In this document: in pieces, positions 1-8,666 of the stretch
How positions within the stretch are numbered: the first letter of the stretch is position 1
Layout: each line of letters starts with the position of its first letter
Assembly: GCA_007116685.1 (NCBI GenBank)
Contig: SKIC01000269.1
Location: 1 to 15,894 of the forward strand
Reading direction: 5' to 3'
Length of the DNA stretch: 15,894 nucleotides
From: Balneolales bacterium
Lineage (GTDB): Bacteria; Bacteroidota; Rhodothermia; Balneolales; Natronogracilivirgulaceae
The notes under the pieces: generated by a model
Seen by the model: only the letters and a program-made list of their open reading frames with translations
What the model was told of the DNA's origin: nothing
Databases searched by the model: none
Translations under genes and position numbers: made by a program

Positions 1-1380
1 ATGAAATACACAACACTGTTACGATCTGGATTTCTGACATTGGTACTACTTGCACTCGCAGGTAGCGCATATGCTGCTGAGACCTACGCCAGTATGGAAG
101 AATTCATGGCTTCACCTGAATACGTGAAATTCATGATTGACAATCTCTGGATTTTACTAGCCGCGGCCATGGTTTTCATCATGCACTTGGGTTTTGCTTC
201 TGTAGAAAGCGGACTCACCCAGGCAAAGAATTCAGTTAATGTGATTTATAAGAATGTTTTCATTCTATGTACCGGTATTCTTACCTACGCAATTGTGGGT
301 TTCCAAATCATGTATCCCGGAGATTTTAACGGGATATTTGGTTTTGGAGGATTTGGAATCGGTTTCGATGGTTCTGATCCGGTAAATTACCTCACACCGG
401 CCTACGGAGAAGAGATGACAATTTGGTCAGATTTTATCTTTCAGGCCATGTTTGCTGCAACTGCTGCTACAATCGTTTCAGGTTGTGTTACCGGCAGAAT
501 TAAACTCCACGCATTTATGCTCTTTGGTGTGATTTTGGTCGCCTTAATCTACCCAATGACAGGTAGTTGGGTTTGGGGCGGCGGCTGGTTAGACGAGCTT
601 GGCTTCTATGATTTTGCTGGTTCCACATTAGTACACGCCGTTGGTGGTTTTGCCGGACTCGCATGTGTGATTTTACTTGGTGCTCGCAAAGGACGTTATA
701 ATGGCAAAGTAAATCTGATTCCGGGTCATAATATTCCATTGGCCACTGTTGGCGTATTTTTACTCTGGTTTGGCTGGTTCGGATTCAACGGTGGTTCTGT
801 GCTGAGTGCTGATCCTGCTGAAGTTTCTTATGTTTTTGTAAATACCGCTATTGGTGCGGCATCCGGTGCTGTTGCTGCTATGCTGGTTACATTTTTGTAC
901 CTGAAAACACTAGATGCTCCAATGGCGCTTAACGGAATTCTTGCCGGTTTGGTAAGTGTAACAGCCGGCGCTGATGTACTAACTCCAGGCCTTTCGGCTG
1001 TAGCTGGACTAATTGGTGGTACTATAGTTGTTTTCTCAATGATCGGTTTTGATAAAATCAGACAAGATGATCCCGTTGGTGCTATCAGTGTGCACGGAGT
1101 AGTGGGAATCTGGGGGACATTAGCCGTAGGCTTGTTCACGCCAGCTGCTACATTCCTTACTCAGTTAATTGGCGCATTAGCCATCACCGGAACTGTATTT
1201 TTACTCTCGTTTGCGGTATTTGCTGCAATCAAATATACCATTGGTGTGAGAGTAACTCCGGAAGTTGAAGACGCTGGATTGGATATCTCCGAGCATGGTG
1301 TTTCAGCGTATCCAAACTTTCAAGGCAAAGATCTTATCTATGGTGACCCGATTCCAGTCGTGAAACCATCTGCAACATAG
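1..1380 (+). CDS. amt: Ammonium transporter (Amt/MEP/Rh family)
   Basis: Inner-membrane channel for ammonium/ammonia, 459 residues. Residues 1-26 look like a cleavable signal peptide ending in SAYAAE, as in E. coli AmtB, followed by about eleven hydrophobic segments. The twin-histidine pore is intact: His212 in STLVHAVGG and His365 in SVHGVVGIWG, the equivalents of AmtB His168 and His318. Asp204 matches the recruitment-site aspartate AmtB Asp160. Phe151 (FQAMF) and Phe262 (GWFGFN) fit the aromatic gates. The C-terminal tail (420-460) keeps the GLD..EHG signature that in the family contacts the PII protein GlnK. The ATG lies exactly at the window edge, so the promoter and any upstream glnK cannot be seen. 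The gene ends in a strong terminator and is probably not co-transcribed with pyrC. Family assignment is firm; regulation by nitrogen status is inferred. Confidence 0.96.
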   Translation: MKYTTLLRSGFLTLVLLALAGSAYAAETYASMEEFMASPEYVKFMIDNLWILLAAAMVFIMHLGFASVESGLTQAKNSVNVIYKNVFILCTGILTYAIVGFQIMYPGDFNGIFGFGGFGIGFDGSDPVNYLTPAYGEEMTIWSDFIFQAMFAATAATIVSGCVTGRIKLHAFMLFGVILVALIYPMTGSWVWGGGWLDELGFYDFAGSTLVHAVGGFAGLACVILLGARKGRYNGKVNLIPGHNIPLATVGVFLLWFGWFGFNGGSVLSADPAEVSYVFVNTAIGAASGAVAAMLVTFLYLKTLDAPMALNGILAGLVSVTAGADVLTPGLSAVAGLIGGTIVVFSMIGFDKIRQDDPVGAISVHGVVGIWGTLAVGLFTPAATFLTQLIGALAITGTVFLLSFAVFAAIKYTIGVRVTPEVEDAGLDISEHGVSAYPNFQGKDLIYGDPIPVVKPSAT

Positions 1381-1423
1381 TTTTCTATCCATACCTAATA
1401 CCTAAAAAGCGCTGCGATGCTGA

Positions 1424-1462
1424 CCGTCGTCCGGTGGAATAACCGGACGACGGCCTTTTTTT
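1424..1462 (+). terminator. Intrinsic terminator of amt
   Basis: A perfect 12-base inverted repeat (1424-1435 with 1442-1453, arm CCGTCGTCCGGT) encloses a 6-base loop and is followed by seven T residues at 1456-1462. It lies 43 bases after the amt stop and points in the same direction, so it should end the amt transcript. A weaker second hairpin with a T-run follows at about 1464-1484 (GCAT/ATGC arms). Confidence 0.93.
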
Positions 1463-1547
1463 AAGGCATAAATCATGCTTTTTTCTTTACTCTGGTGCAT
1501 CCTACCTCTATATTCTGCCAACCTGCAAAACACCAGATATTTAGCTT

Positions 1548-2837
1548 ATGCGCACGCCTGATATTTTACTCAAAAATGTACGCCCCATAGGTTCCGGTTA
1601 TTATGGAAGCCAAACCTACAATATTCTAATTGAGAATGGAATTATTTCAGCAATCGAAACTTCGGATATTGAAACTTCAGCTCCAGTTTTCGATGCAAAA
1701 GGGGCATACATTTCCGGCGGTTGGATGGATATGCACATACATTTACGAGAGCCGGGCTACGAGTATAAAGAAACCATAAAAACCGGTTGCGAAGCAGCAG
1801 CTTTTGGTGGATTTACCGCCGTTGCATGCATGCCAAACACATCACCTGCTACACACACCAGGGATGTGGTTGAGTTTATTATAAAAAAATCGGAAGAATT
1901 ACCTGTTTCTGTGTATCCCATCGCTGCGGTTTCCAAAGATCGCAAGGGAGAGCAAATGACAGAAATGGGAGATTTGAAAGATGGCGGTGCTGTAGCTTTC
2001 AGTGATGATGGAGATCCCGTTTATAGTTCCAGACTCATGCGTACAGCTTTGGAATATGCTGATATGCTTGATATGCCAATCATCAATCACGAAGAAGATT
2101 TAGAGTTGTCACGTCCCGGGCACATGAACGAGGGAAGAGTTTCAACCCGTCTAGGCCTGGAAGGCACTCCCGGAATTGCAGAAGAAGTGATGATAGCTCG
2201 TGATATTTTATTAGCTGAGCTTACCGGCGGGCATATTCATGTTGCGCATATTAGCACAGCCAGAGGTGTGGATTTAGTTCGTGAGGGTAAAAAACGTGGA
2301 ATTAAAGTTACTACCGAGGTTTGTCCGCATCACTTTGACCTAACAGATGAAGAAATCAGCAGAACAAAATTCGATACCAATTACAAAATGCATCCACCTC
2401 TCAGAACTGCTGAAGACGTAGAAGCGATGATAGAAGGATTAGTAGACGGTACCATAGACGCTATTTGTACTGACCATGCTCCGCATTCTGTAGATGAAAA
2501 GGAAGTTGAATTCATTTATGCCCCAAACGGAATCATTGGGTTGGAAACGGCTTGGCCGGTTTCTAACAGATGCTTAATTGAATCCGGACGAATGGAACTA
2601 GCAACCGTTTTGGATAAAATGATTAGCAAGCCAAGAGAAATCCTGAGACTTCCGATTCCAAAACTCGAGGTGGGAGAGAAAGCCGAGCTCACTCTCTTCA
2701 ACACCGATGAAAAGTGGGTCTTTTCCAAAGATCAAATCCGTTCAAAATCATCTAATTCTCCCTATATAGACAGAGAAATGCTTGGAAGAGCAGTAGCTGT
2801 TTACAATAAAGGGCAATTCGTAGAGAATAAGCTTTAG
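1548..2837 (+). CDS. pyrC: Dihydroorotase, type I (PyrC)
   Basis: Zinc amidohydrolase that interconverts N-carbamoyl-aspartate and dihydroorotate, the third step of pyrimidine synthesis; 429 residues, typical for type I enzymes. Visible signatures are DMHIHLREPG (His63, His65 metal ligands, Arg67 for substrate), MPNT (Asn97), SDDG (Asp153), INHEED (His181), HVAHIST (His234) and the catalytic TDHAPH (Asp309, His311). Asp153 in place of the carboxylated lysine of type II enzymes is the known Aquifex-type arrangement. Related hydantoinases and allantoinases were considered, but the HLREPG block and TDHAPH favour dihydroorotase. The ATG at 1548 gives a normal N-terminal beta domain and has no Shine-Dalgarno sequence before it. 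The gene stands alone and converges with the response regulator gene, 18 bases away. Confidence 0.95.
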   Translation: MRTPDILLKNVRPIGSGYYGSQTYNILIENGIISAIETSDIETSAPVFDAKGAYISGGWMDMHIHLREPGYEYKETIKTGCEAAAFGGFTAVACMPNTSPATHTRDVVEFIIKKSEELPVSVYPIAAVSKDRKGEQMTEMGDLKDGGAVAFSDDGDPVYSSRLMRTALEYADMLDMPIINHEEDLELSRPGHMNEGRVSTRLGLEGTPGIAEEVMIARDILLAELTGGHIHVAHISTARGVDLVREGKKRGIKVTTEVCPHHFDLTDEEISRTKFDTNYKMHPPLRTAEDVEAMIEGLVDGTIDAICTDHAPHSVDEKEVEFIYAPNGIIGLETAWPVSNRCLIESGRMELATVLDKMISKPREILRLPIPKLEVGEKAELTLFNTDEKWVFSKDQIRSKSSNSPYIDREMLGRAVAVYNKGQFVENKL

Positions 2838-2855
2838 AATCCTACGGATAAAAAA

Positions 2856-3491
2856 TCACGTCAGTAAATCGTTTTTGATGACGTAATGTGTGATTTGCGC
2901 ATTATTCGTGAGGTCCATCTTCTCCAAAATTCGGGAGCGATAAGTGCTTATCGTTTTTACACTAACAAATAATTCCTCAGCAATTTCTGATACTGATTTA
3001 CCCGAGGCAATCATAATCAATACCTGATATTCACGGTCTGAAAGTAATTCATGTGGGTAATCTGCTTCGGTTTTTGTGAGACCAAAAGCTAATTGCTCAG
3101 CCAACTCCGGACTTACATATCTGCCACCGATAATGACTTTGTTAATTGCCTGAATTAATTGATTGCTGGCTGCTTCTTTGGTCAAATAACCGGAAGCACC
3201 TGCTTTTAGCATTCGTACGGCATATTGTTCTTCCGGATACATGCTTAGTATTAACACAGGAAGTTTTGGCGCTACGGATTTGAAATGCTTTAAGGTATCC
3301 AAACCGTTTAATTTCGGCATATTTATATCCAAAATGGCCACATCAAACTGGTTTTTCTCAAGAGCAGCTATGGCTTCCATCCCATCAGAGGCCTCTGCAA
3401 CAACTTCAAATCCTGGTGTTGCTTCTAAAATTCCTCTAATACCATCTCTCAAAATGGCGTGATCATCCGCTAAAAGAATTCTTGTTTTCAT
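2856..3491 (-). CDS. NarL/FixJ-type response regulator, DNA-binding
   Basis: Transcription factor of 211 residues. Receiver at 1-120: acidic pair Asp9/Asp10, phosphoacceptor Asp55 (ILDINMP), switch Ser83 and Lys105 (LTKE). LuxR-type helix-turn-helix at about 148-206, with the motif LSDREYQVL then SEIAEELFVSVKTISTYRSRI, where VSVKTISTYRSRI is the recognition helix. It is the last gene of the signalling operon, 14 bases after the stop of the HisKA_3 kinase. HisKA_3 kinases classically pair with NarL-type regulators, so these two are probably cognate partners. The target genes cannot be read from the sequence. The ATG at 3491 places the receiver's first beta strand right at the N-terminus, as expected. 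Confidence 0.93.
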   Translation of the reverse strand: MKTRILLADDHAILRDGIRGILEATPGFEVVAEASDGMEAIAALEKNQFDVAILDINMPKLNGLDTLKHFKSVAPKLPVLILSMYPEEQYAVRMLKAGASGYLTKEAASNQLIQAINKVIIGGRYVSPELAEQLAFGLTKTEADYPHELLSDREYQVLIMIASGKSVSEIAEELFVSVKTISTYRSRILEKMDLTNNAQITHYVIKNDLLT

Positions 3492-3505
3492 AATGATAAG
3501 ACTAG

Positions 3506-4924
3506 TCAGTTATCAGTTTCTTGAAATGGAAAGCTTGCGGTAACCGTAGTACCATTATCAGAAGATACTATATTCAATTGTCCTTTCCATCTCCGGGCTC
3601 TTTCTTTCATCCCCATTACTCCCATCGTTTTCTTTTTTTTCTGGCCATTGTTTTTCTTAACCCCAATCCCATTATCACGGATTACAAGTTCTATAGTATT
3701 ATCATCCAGGCTCAACTCTATTGTGGCCAATGTGGCTCTTGCGTGTTTAAGGATATTAGATAAACTTTCCTGAGCTATCCTGAAGATATCTGTTTTCAAT
3801 TCTTGAGGCAGATGTAAAACTTCTTCGGTGCAGAAGAAACTCACAGGTAGTGATTGACTGAATTCTTTGGATAGCCAATCCAAAGCTTCCAAAATAGTAC
3901 CATCATCAAGAATTTTTGGTCGTAAATCGGATGATACTTTTCGAACTCTTTTTACCAGGGTGTCTGCAATACTTTCAAGGTCATTTAATCTAGTATTGTC
4001 TTCAATATCCAGTTTAAGCCGGCTGATATCAATTTTTAGTCGAGCCAGATATTGACCTAATTCATCATGTATTTCCCGGGCAATTTTTATTCGCTCCCGC
4101 TCCTGAATATTTCTGAGATTATCAGAAAACTCCTGTAACTGTATTTGATATTTTTGGATGGCATCTTGCTGAGCCTTTTTCTCTGAGATATCGATAATGT
4201 CTATCACATAACCAAGTATTCGCTCATTTCTAGTGATGCTTGCGAGCAAAATATCCACAGGTATATTTCTGTCGGGGAGCTGCAAAATTACACTCTCTAA
4301 GTTCAAGCTACCTTTGAGCTTAATAACTTCTCTGTAATTAATTTTTTGCCCTTCTCTGTTTGATACAAGCAACTCTTCTACCATGTTCTGAGGCAAGCCA
4401 AAGTCCGGAAAGTATTCCAGGGCTTTTTTATTTCTGAAGATAATATTACCGACTCTGTCAGTAGTGATTATTGCACTTTGAATATTATCTAAAGTTCTGG
4501 AAAACCAGGTTCTGCTTTCTCGTAAATCTTTAGATAGGCGGTGGCTGCGAACACCCATCAGTACAGATGTTACCAATTGTCTCGGGTCAACTGGTTTGAA
4601 CAGAAAAGTGTGTGGAGTACTGACGTTAGCGCGATCAATAACATCATCATCAGTTAAACCACTAAGGAAAATTACCTGTATATCATGATTGGTTTTTACG
4701 GCTTCAGCCGTTTCAATCCCATCCAGAGCCCCTTTAAGCATAATATCCATGAGAATAAGCTCTGCGTCATGCGGGTTGTTCTTAAGGTAATCCAGATTTG
4801 CCTTACCATTGTCAAAAACGTCTATGATTTCAAAGCCAGCTTTTTTAAGTGTAAGGGTCAAAAACCGAGCCTGGAAAGGTTCGTCCTCAACTATAATGAT
4901 TTTACCAGGACGTTCTTCACTCAT
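3506..4924 (-). CDS. Receiver-PAS-HisKA_3 sensor histidine kinase
   Basis: Cytoplasmic kinase of 472 residues with no membrane segment. Domains in order: receiver 5-125 (Glu13/Asp14, phosphoacceptor Asp60 in LMDIML, Ser88, Lys110 in FKPVD); PAS 138-250; a coiled linker; HisKA_3 dimerisation domain with His286 in AREIHDELGQ; HATPase with N-box RIAQESLSNILKHA (382-395), DNGIGV (417-422) and GMKERA (438-443). This is the NarX/DegS/LiaS kinase family. An N-terminal receiver means it can itself accept a phosphoryl group, so it may be driven by another kinase rather than only by a ligand. Its ATG overlaps the stop of the upstream hybrid kinase by 8 bases (ATGAGTGA), implying translational coupling. 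It is followed 14 bases later by a NarL-type regulator gene, its likely target. Confidence 0.93.
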   Translation of the reverse strand: MSEERPGKIIIVEDEPFQARFLTLTLKKAGFEIIDVFDNGKANLDYLKNNPHDAELILMDIMLKGALDGIETAEAVKTNHDIQVIFLSGLTDDDVIDRANVSTPHTFLFKPVDPRQLVTSVLMGVRSHRLSKDLRESRTWFSRTLDNIQSAIITTDRVGNIIFRNKKALEYFPDFGLPQNMVEELLVSNREGQKINYREVIKLKGSLNLESVILQLPDRNIPVDILLASITRNERILGYVIDIIDISEKKAQQDAIQKYQIQLQEFSDNLRNIQERERIKIAREIHDELGQYLARLKIDISRLKLDIEDNTRLNDLESIADTLVKRVRKVSSDLRPKILDDGTILEALDWLSKEFSQSLPVSFFCTEEVLHLPQELKTDIFRIAQESLSNILKHARATLATIELSLDDNTIELVIRDNGIGVKKNNGQKKKKTMGVMGMKERARRWKGQLNIVSSDNGTTVTASFPFQETDN

Positions 4925-7757
4925 GATGTTTATTGTATTTGCGTAATTCGCTCCGAACTATTTCTAATAAAGTCTCTTTTGGGAAAGGTTTCGATATGTA
5001 CTTTTTAAACCCATAATTCAAAAATCGCTCTTCGTCGCCTTTCATAGCGTATGCTGTAACAGCAATCACAGGAATATTTTTAAGACTTTCTTTTTTCTGA
5101 ATAAGTTCAAAAGCCTCCACGCCGTCCATACCTTCACCCAAATTTATATCCATAATTACCAAGTCAAATGTTTTTTTATCCAGGATTTCAAGTGCCTCTT
5201 CAGCTGAGGATACAAGAGTGAGTTGGTATTGTTCTCTCAGAAAGAAATTATAAACTTGTAGGCTATCTTCATTGTCGTCGGTAACGATTATGGAAGCATT
5301 GTCACTTTCACTAGTATGTTTATTTTGGATGAGTTCTTTCAATTCTTTACTCGGCTCGATTGATTCTTCAGTATCAACGCAAGGAAAGGTAACCGTGAAG
5401 ATGGTGCCTTCGCCTTTTACACTTTGCACTGAGATTTCCCCACCCATTAACTCGATTAGCTTTTTGGTAATGGTAAGTCCTAAGCCTGCTCCCTCAAATC
5501 TGCGGGCCAGACCATGACTTTCTTGTCTGAATTCATCAAAAATCTGAGGTAGAAAAGTGGGTGCAATACCTATACCGGTATCTTCAATTTCTATGAAGTT
5601 TATTGGGTTTAAGGATTTATGAATAGAACCTGTTCTGACGGTTACGCCACCATGCTCTGTATACTTGATTGCATTACCTATCAAATTATTTAACACCTGC
5701 ATAAAGAGCGTTTTGTCTAAGTAACTAACATAAGTTTCTGACATTTTTTCATGCTTTAGGCTGAGGCTTTTTTGAGATGCCAAAGGATGCAATAAACGTA
5801 TTACGGTGTCAACTTCATCTTCTACATTTACATAACTGAAAGCGGCCTGGAGTTTATTTGCTTCAATTTTAGACAAATCAAGAATGGCATCGATAGTATC
5901 CAGTAATCGTTTACCTGAGGTATGGATACGCTCTGCCATTTCTCGTTTTTCGGGGTTTTCCAATTCGCTGGATAAAATAGAGGCAAAACCCATAATACCG
6001 GTTAGCGGAGTTCTGATCTCATGACTCATATTCGCCAAAAAAGTAGTCTTAAGGCGATTCATCTCCTCAGCATTTTCTTTGGCTTTTATAAGCTCTTTCT
6101 CAGTTAATACACGATCTGTTACATCTCTTGAGTTAAAAACAATTCCCGCAAAAGTACCTTGTTTCACATAGGCACTTCCAAGTGCTTCAACATAAATATA
6201 GTTACCATTTTTCTTGAGTAATCGCGTTTCAATCCGGAAGTTTTGATGTTCTTTGTTTTTAACGAATTCTAGAAATGTATTAGCAACTTTGAGTTTATCA
6301 TCAGGATGAATAAGTTCTATAAGGAATTGATTTTCTATTTCTTCAAGGCTGTATCCAAGTGTATTTGAAACTGCCGGACTCTGAAAAACAAGCCTGCCTT
6401 CCAAATCGACTATAGACAATAAATCGGTACTGTTTTGGATTAAATTCCTAAAGTGTTCTTCGCTTTCTCTGAGTACTTTGTCGGCGCTAATACGACTTAG
6501 ATATTTCCCGATCATTTCACTTACTAAACGGAGCGCGTGGATTTCATTTTCAATCCATTTTCGCGCAGATCGGGTCTCATCAACACCAATTGAACCTAAA
6601 ACTCTACCTTCTCCATCAAGTATGGGTATCAATATGACAGCTTTTATATTCTGATCCAGTACTATTTCCCTTTCAAATTCCTTGAGGAAATTTGATGAAA
6701 CAGTATCTTCGAGTACAAGCCCGTCACCGCCCATTAATAACTCCAGAGTATTAGGAATATCCTCAAATCGAATATTTTGAATATGTTCAATTTCACTACT
6801 GGTTTCACTATCAACCCATTCGTGTGTATTACTGACCGTACTATTTTCATAATCTACTAAGAAGATATGACTTCGGTTAACACCCATACCTTCACCTAGT
6901 ATTTTTAAAACCTTATTAAAATCAGGTTCTTTGCTACTTATGAAATGATGGGATATAGATGTTAGGGTTTCTTCTATCTTTAATTTTCGTTCGAGAAGGA
7001 ATTCGTTTTTCTTCCGTTCGCTAATATCATGAAATACATACGAAAAGCCGATAACTCGCTTGTTTTCATTGAGAATAGCATTTGAAGTTAGTTCTATTGG
7101 TAGCTTTGAGTTATCCGGTAAATCCAGAGAAGCTTCCTTACTGGCATTAGTTTTAAATAGATCAGTAATAGTAATCTCTTCCTCTGACTCAAAATCAATT
7201 AATCTCAATAAATCAGAGATATGCTTTCCATTAACCCGAGTTTGGGGCACCTGAATAATAGCTTCAGCAACCGGATTTATATAGGTAACTTTGTTTTGAG
7301 CATCTGTGGCTATAACCGCATCGGCAATACTTTTGAGTATGGTATTTTGAAATTGTTCTGCAGCAATCAGTCGCTTTTCAATTTCAAAACGATGTAAAGC
7401 GATGTCTATCGCTATTTGTAGTTCGTCATCATCAAAAGGTTTAAGTAAGTAACCGAAAGGCTCGGCTTTTTTGGTCAGCTCAAAAGTAGACTTATCAGAA
7501 ATGGCAGTGAGATAGATGACAGGTACATCTATTTTTTTATAAATAGATTCATGGAATTCAATGCCATTTTCATCATCATCTAGTTGAATATCCAGTAGAA
7601 TGAGATCAGGAGTATCGTTTTGTAAGAAATCTCTGGCATCTGAAGGATTGTTGAAAATCCCTGCAGTTAGGTATCCTGCTCGCTCAATGCTGGCCTTAAT
7701 GTCTTTAGCGATTAAGGAGTCATTTTCAATAATTAAGATTCTTTTCTTTTGATCCAT
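4917..7757 (-). CDS. Hybrid sensor histidine kinase, receiver at both ends
   Basis: Soluble hybrid kinase of 946 residues. Domains in order: receiver 1-125 (Glu11/Asp13, Asp56 in LLDIQL, Thr84, Lys106 in LKPFD); PAS 136-248 ending in the PAC-like FHDISERKK; GAF about 258-420; second PAS 430-552 (HPDD, RDVTDR); HisKA with His579 in MSHEIRTPL; HATPase about 680-793 with N-box NLIGNAIKYT, DTGIGI (727-732) and EGAGLGL (755-761); C-terminal receiver about 820-940 with Asp870 (IMDINLG) and Lys923 (ISKPF). No transmembrane helix or signal peptide is seen, so the signal should be intracellular, sensed by GAF or PAS, or arrive as phosphate at the first receiver. No HPt domain is present, so onward transfer from Asp870 would need one elsewhere. 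First gene of the operon; the upstream gap of 112 bases must hold the promoter. Confidence 0.94.
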   Translation of the reverse strand: MDQKKRILIIENDSLIAKDIKASIERAGYLTAGIFNNPSDARDFLQNDTPDLILLDIQLDDDENGIEFHESIYKKIDVPVIYLTAISDKSTFELTKKAEPFGYLLKPFDDDELQIAIDIALHRFEIEKRLIAAEQFQNTILKSIADAVIATDAQNKVTYINPVAEAIIQVPQTRVNGKHISDLLRLIDFESEEEITITDLFKTNASKEASLDLPDNSKLPIELTSNAILNENKRVIGFSYVFHDISERKKNEFLLERKLKIEETLTSISHHFISSKEPDFNKVLKILGEGMGVNRSHIFLVDYENSTVSNTHEWVDSETSSEIEHIQNIRFEDIPNTLELLMGGDGLVLEDTVSSNFLKEFEREIVLDQNIKAVILIPILDGEGRVLGSIGVDETRSARKWIENEIHALRLVSEMIGKYLSRISADKVLRESEEHFRNLIQNSTDLLSIVDLEGRLVFQSPAVSNTLGYSLEEIENQFLIELIHPDDKLKVANTFLEFVKNKEHQNFRIETRLLKKNGNYIYVEALGSAYVKQGTFAGIVFNSRDVTDRVLTEKELIKAKENAEEMNRLKTTFLANMSHEIRTPLTGIMGFASILSSELENPEKREMAERIHTSGKRLLDTIDAILDLSKIEANKLQAAFSYVNVEDEVDTVIRLLHPLASQKSLSLKHEKMSETYVSYLDKTLFMQVLNNLIGNAIKYTEHGGVTVRTGSIHKSLNPINFIEIEDTGIGIAPTFLPQIFDEFRQESHGLARRFEGAGLGLTITKKLIELMGGEISVQSVKGEGTIFTVTFPCVDTEESIEPSKELKELIQNKHTSESDNASIIVTDDNEDSLQVYNFFLREQYQLTLVSSAEEALEILDKKTFDLVIMDINLGEGMDGVEAFELIQKKESLKNIPVIAVTAYAMKGDEERFLNYGFKKYISKPFPKETLLEIVRSELRKYNKHHE

Positions 7758-7869
7758 TCTTTGGGGTATAGGTACAATTCATAGCATCTAATCTAGCAAT
7801 ATACTTACAATATGAAAGTAATTCAGTAGATTCACTTAGCCCCAACCATTCGACTACTTTTGAGTTGAA
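7758..7869 (-). promoter_or_regulatory. Upstream gap of the signalling operon
   Basis: These 112 bases separate the crotonase stop from the first kinase gene, all on the minus strand. The operon promoter is expected here unless the kinases are read through from paaZ. I see no full TAnnTTTG box and no terminator hairpin followed by a T-run, so read-through cannot be excluded. The nearest partial match on the minus strand is TATATTGC. Confidence 0.25.
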
Positions 7870-8625
7870 TTATTTGGCCTTAAACTGTGCAATTGCATTT
7901 TTAGTATGCTCCGTAAGCACCAATCTGCCACTAATTTCCGCTCGTTTTTCCAGTAATTCGTCCCAATGCTCGGTACCTTCCCATAAAACTTTTTTCATGT
8001 CAGCCATAGCCTCAGAACTGAATGAAGCCAAACGTTTTGCCAGTAAACTTACGGCCTGGTCTAATTGGTCGTGGGTTTCGTAAATGTCTTTGTAAATCCC
8101 ATATTGCTTTGTCCATTTTGCCGTACGCCAATCGGCATCAATTGATAAAGTGCTGAATGCTCCGGTTCCTATTTTGCGCTCTACGGCCGGACCCACCACA
8201 AATGGTCCAATCCCAATGGCTAACTCACTTAGTTTGATAGATGAAGATTGGTGAGCCAAAGCGTAATCCGAAGCGGATGCAATTCCAACCCCACCACCAA
8301 CAACTTTCCCCTGAATTCGGGAAATCACAAATTTCGGACATGTTCTGATGGCATTTATCACATAAGCAAAACCCAGGAAGAACTTTTTGCCTGTATTAAA
8401 ATCCGTTATGGCTACCAATTCATCAAAAGAAGCACCTGCGCAAAATGCTTTTTCGCCACCACTTTTCAGGATGATGATTTTTGCCTCGGAATTTTTTCCC
8501 GTCTCGGTAATGGTATCCGCAAGTTTCTTAAGAATTGCGCCAGGTAGAGAATTACTTTTGGGATGATAAAATTCTATGGTGGCAATATTATTTGCGATGC
8601 TGACAGTGACGTTTCCGTTATCCAT
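7870..8625 (-). CDS. Enoyl-CoA hydratase/isomerase family protein (crotonase fold)
   Basis: 251-residue crotonase acting on an acyl-CoA thioester. The oxyanion hole is recognisable: FCAGAS (61-66) and VVGGGVG (108-114). Of the two acid/base glutamates of rat enoyl-CoA hydratase, the position of Glu144 appears to be Gly114 here, whereas Glu164 is matched by Glu134 in KLSELAIG. One-glutamate crotonases are often enoyl-CoA isomerases, so isomerase (PaaG-like) activity is at least as likely as hydration (PaaF-like). The usual PGAGGTQRL segment is replaced by PFVVGPAVERKIG, which marks a divergent subfamily. It starts 41 bases after the paaZ stop and is very probably co-transcribed with it, pointing to phenylacetyl-CoA catabolism. 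The exact substrate is not known from sequence. Confidence 0.88.
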   Translation of the reverse strand: MDNGNVTVSIANNIATIEFYHPKSNSLPGAILKKLADTITETGKNSEAKIIILKSGGEKAFCAGASFDELVAITDFNTGKKFFLGFAYVINAIRTCPKFVISRIQGKVVGGGVGIASASDYALAHQSSSIKLSELAIGIGPFVVGPAVERKIGTGAFSTLSIDADWRTAKWTKQYGIYKDIYETHDQLDQAVSLLAKRLASFSSEAMADMKKVLWEGTEHWDELLEKRAEISGRLVLTEHTKNAIAQFKAK

Positions 8626-8666
8626 AATCTATTTGATTTTTTAGTTAATAATGTGATGGGATGATT

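Noticed and set aside
828..1139. 103-codon minus-strand open frame inside amt
   Set aside because: Fully within a conserved membrane-protein gene and rich in Pro/Thr/Ala from complementing Gly/Val codons; a shadow frame.
2838..2855. Bidirectional terminator between pyrC and the response regulator gene
   Set aside because: Only 18 bases separate the stops, and although an A-run is present, no stem of useful length could be found.
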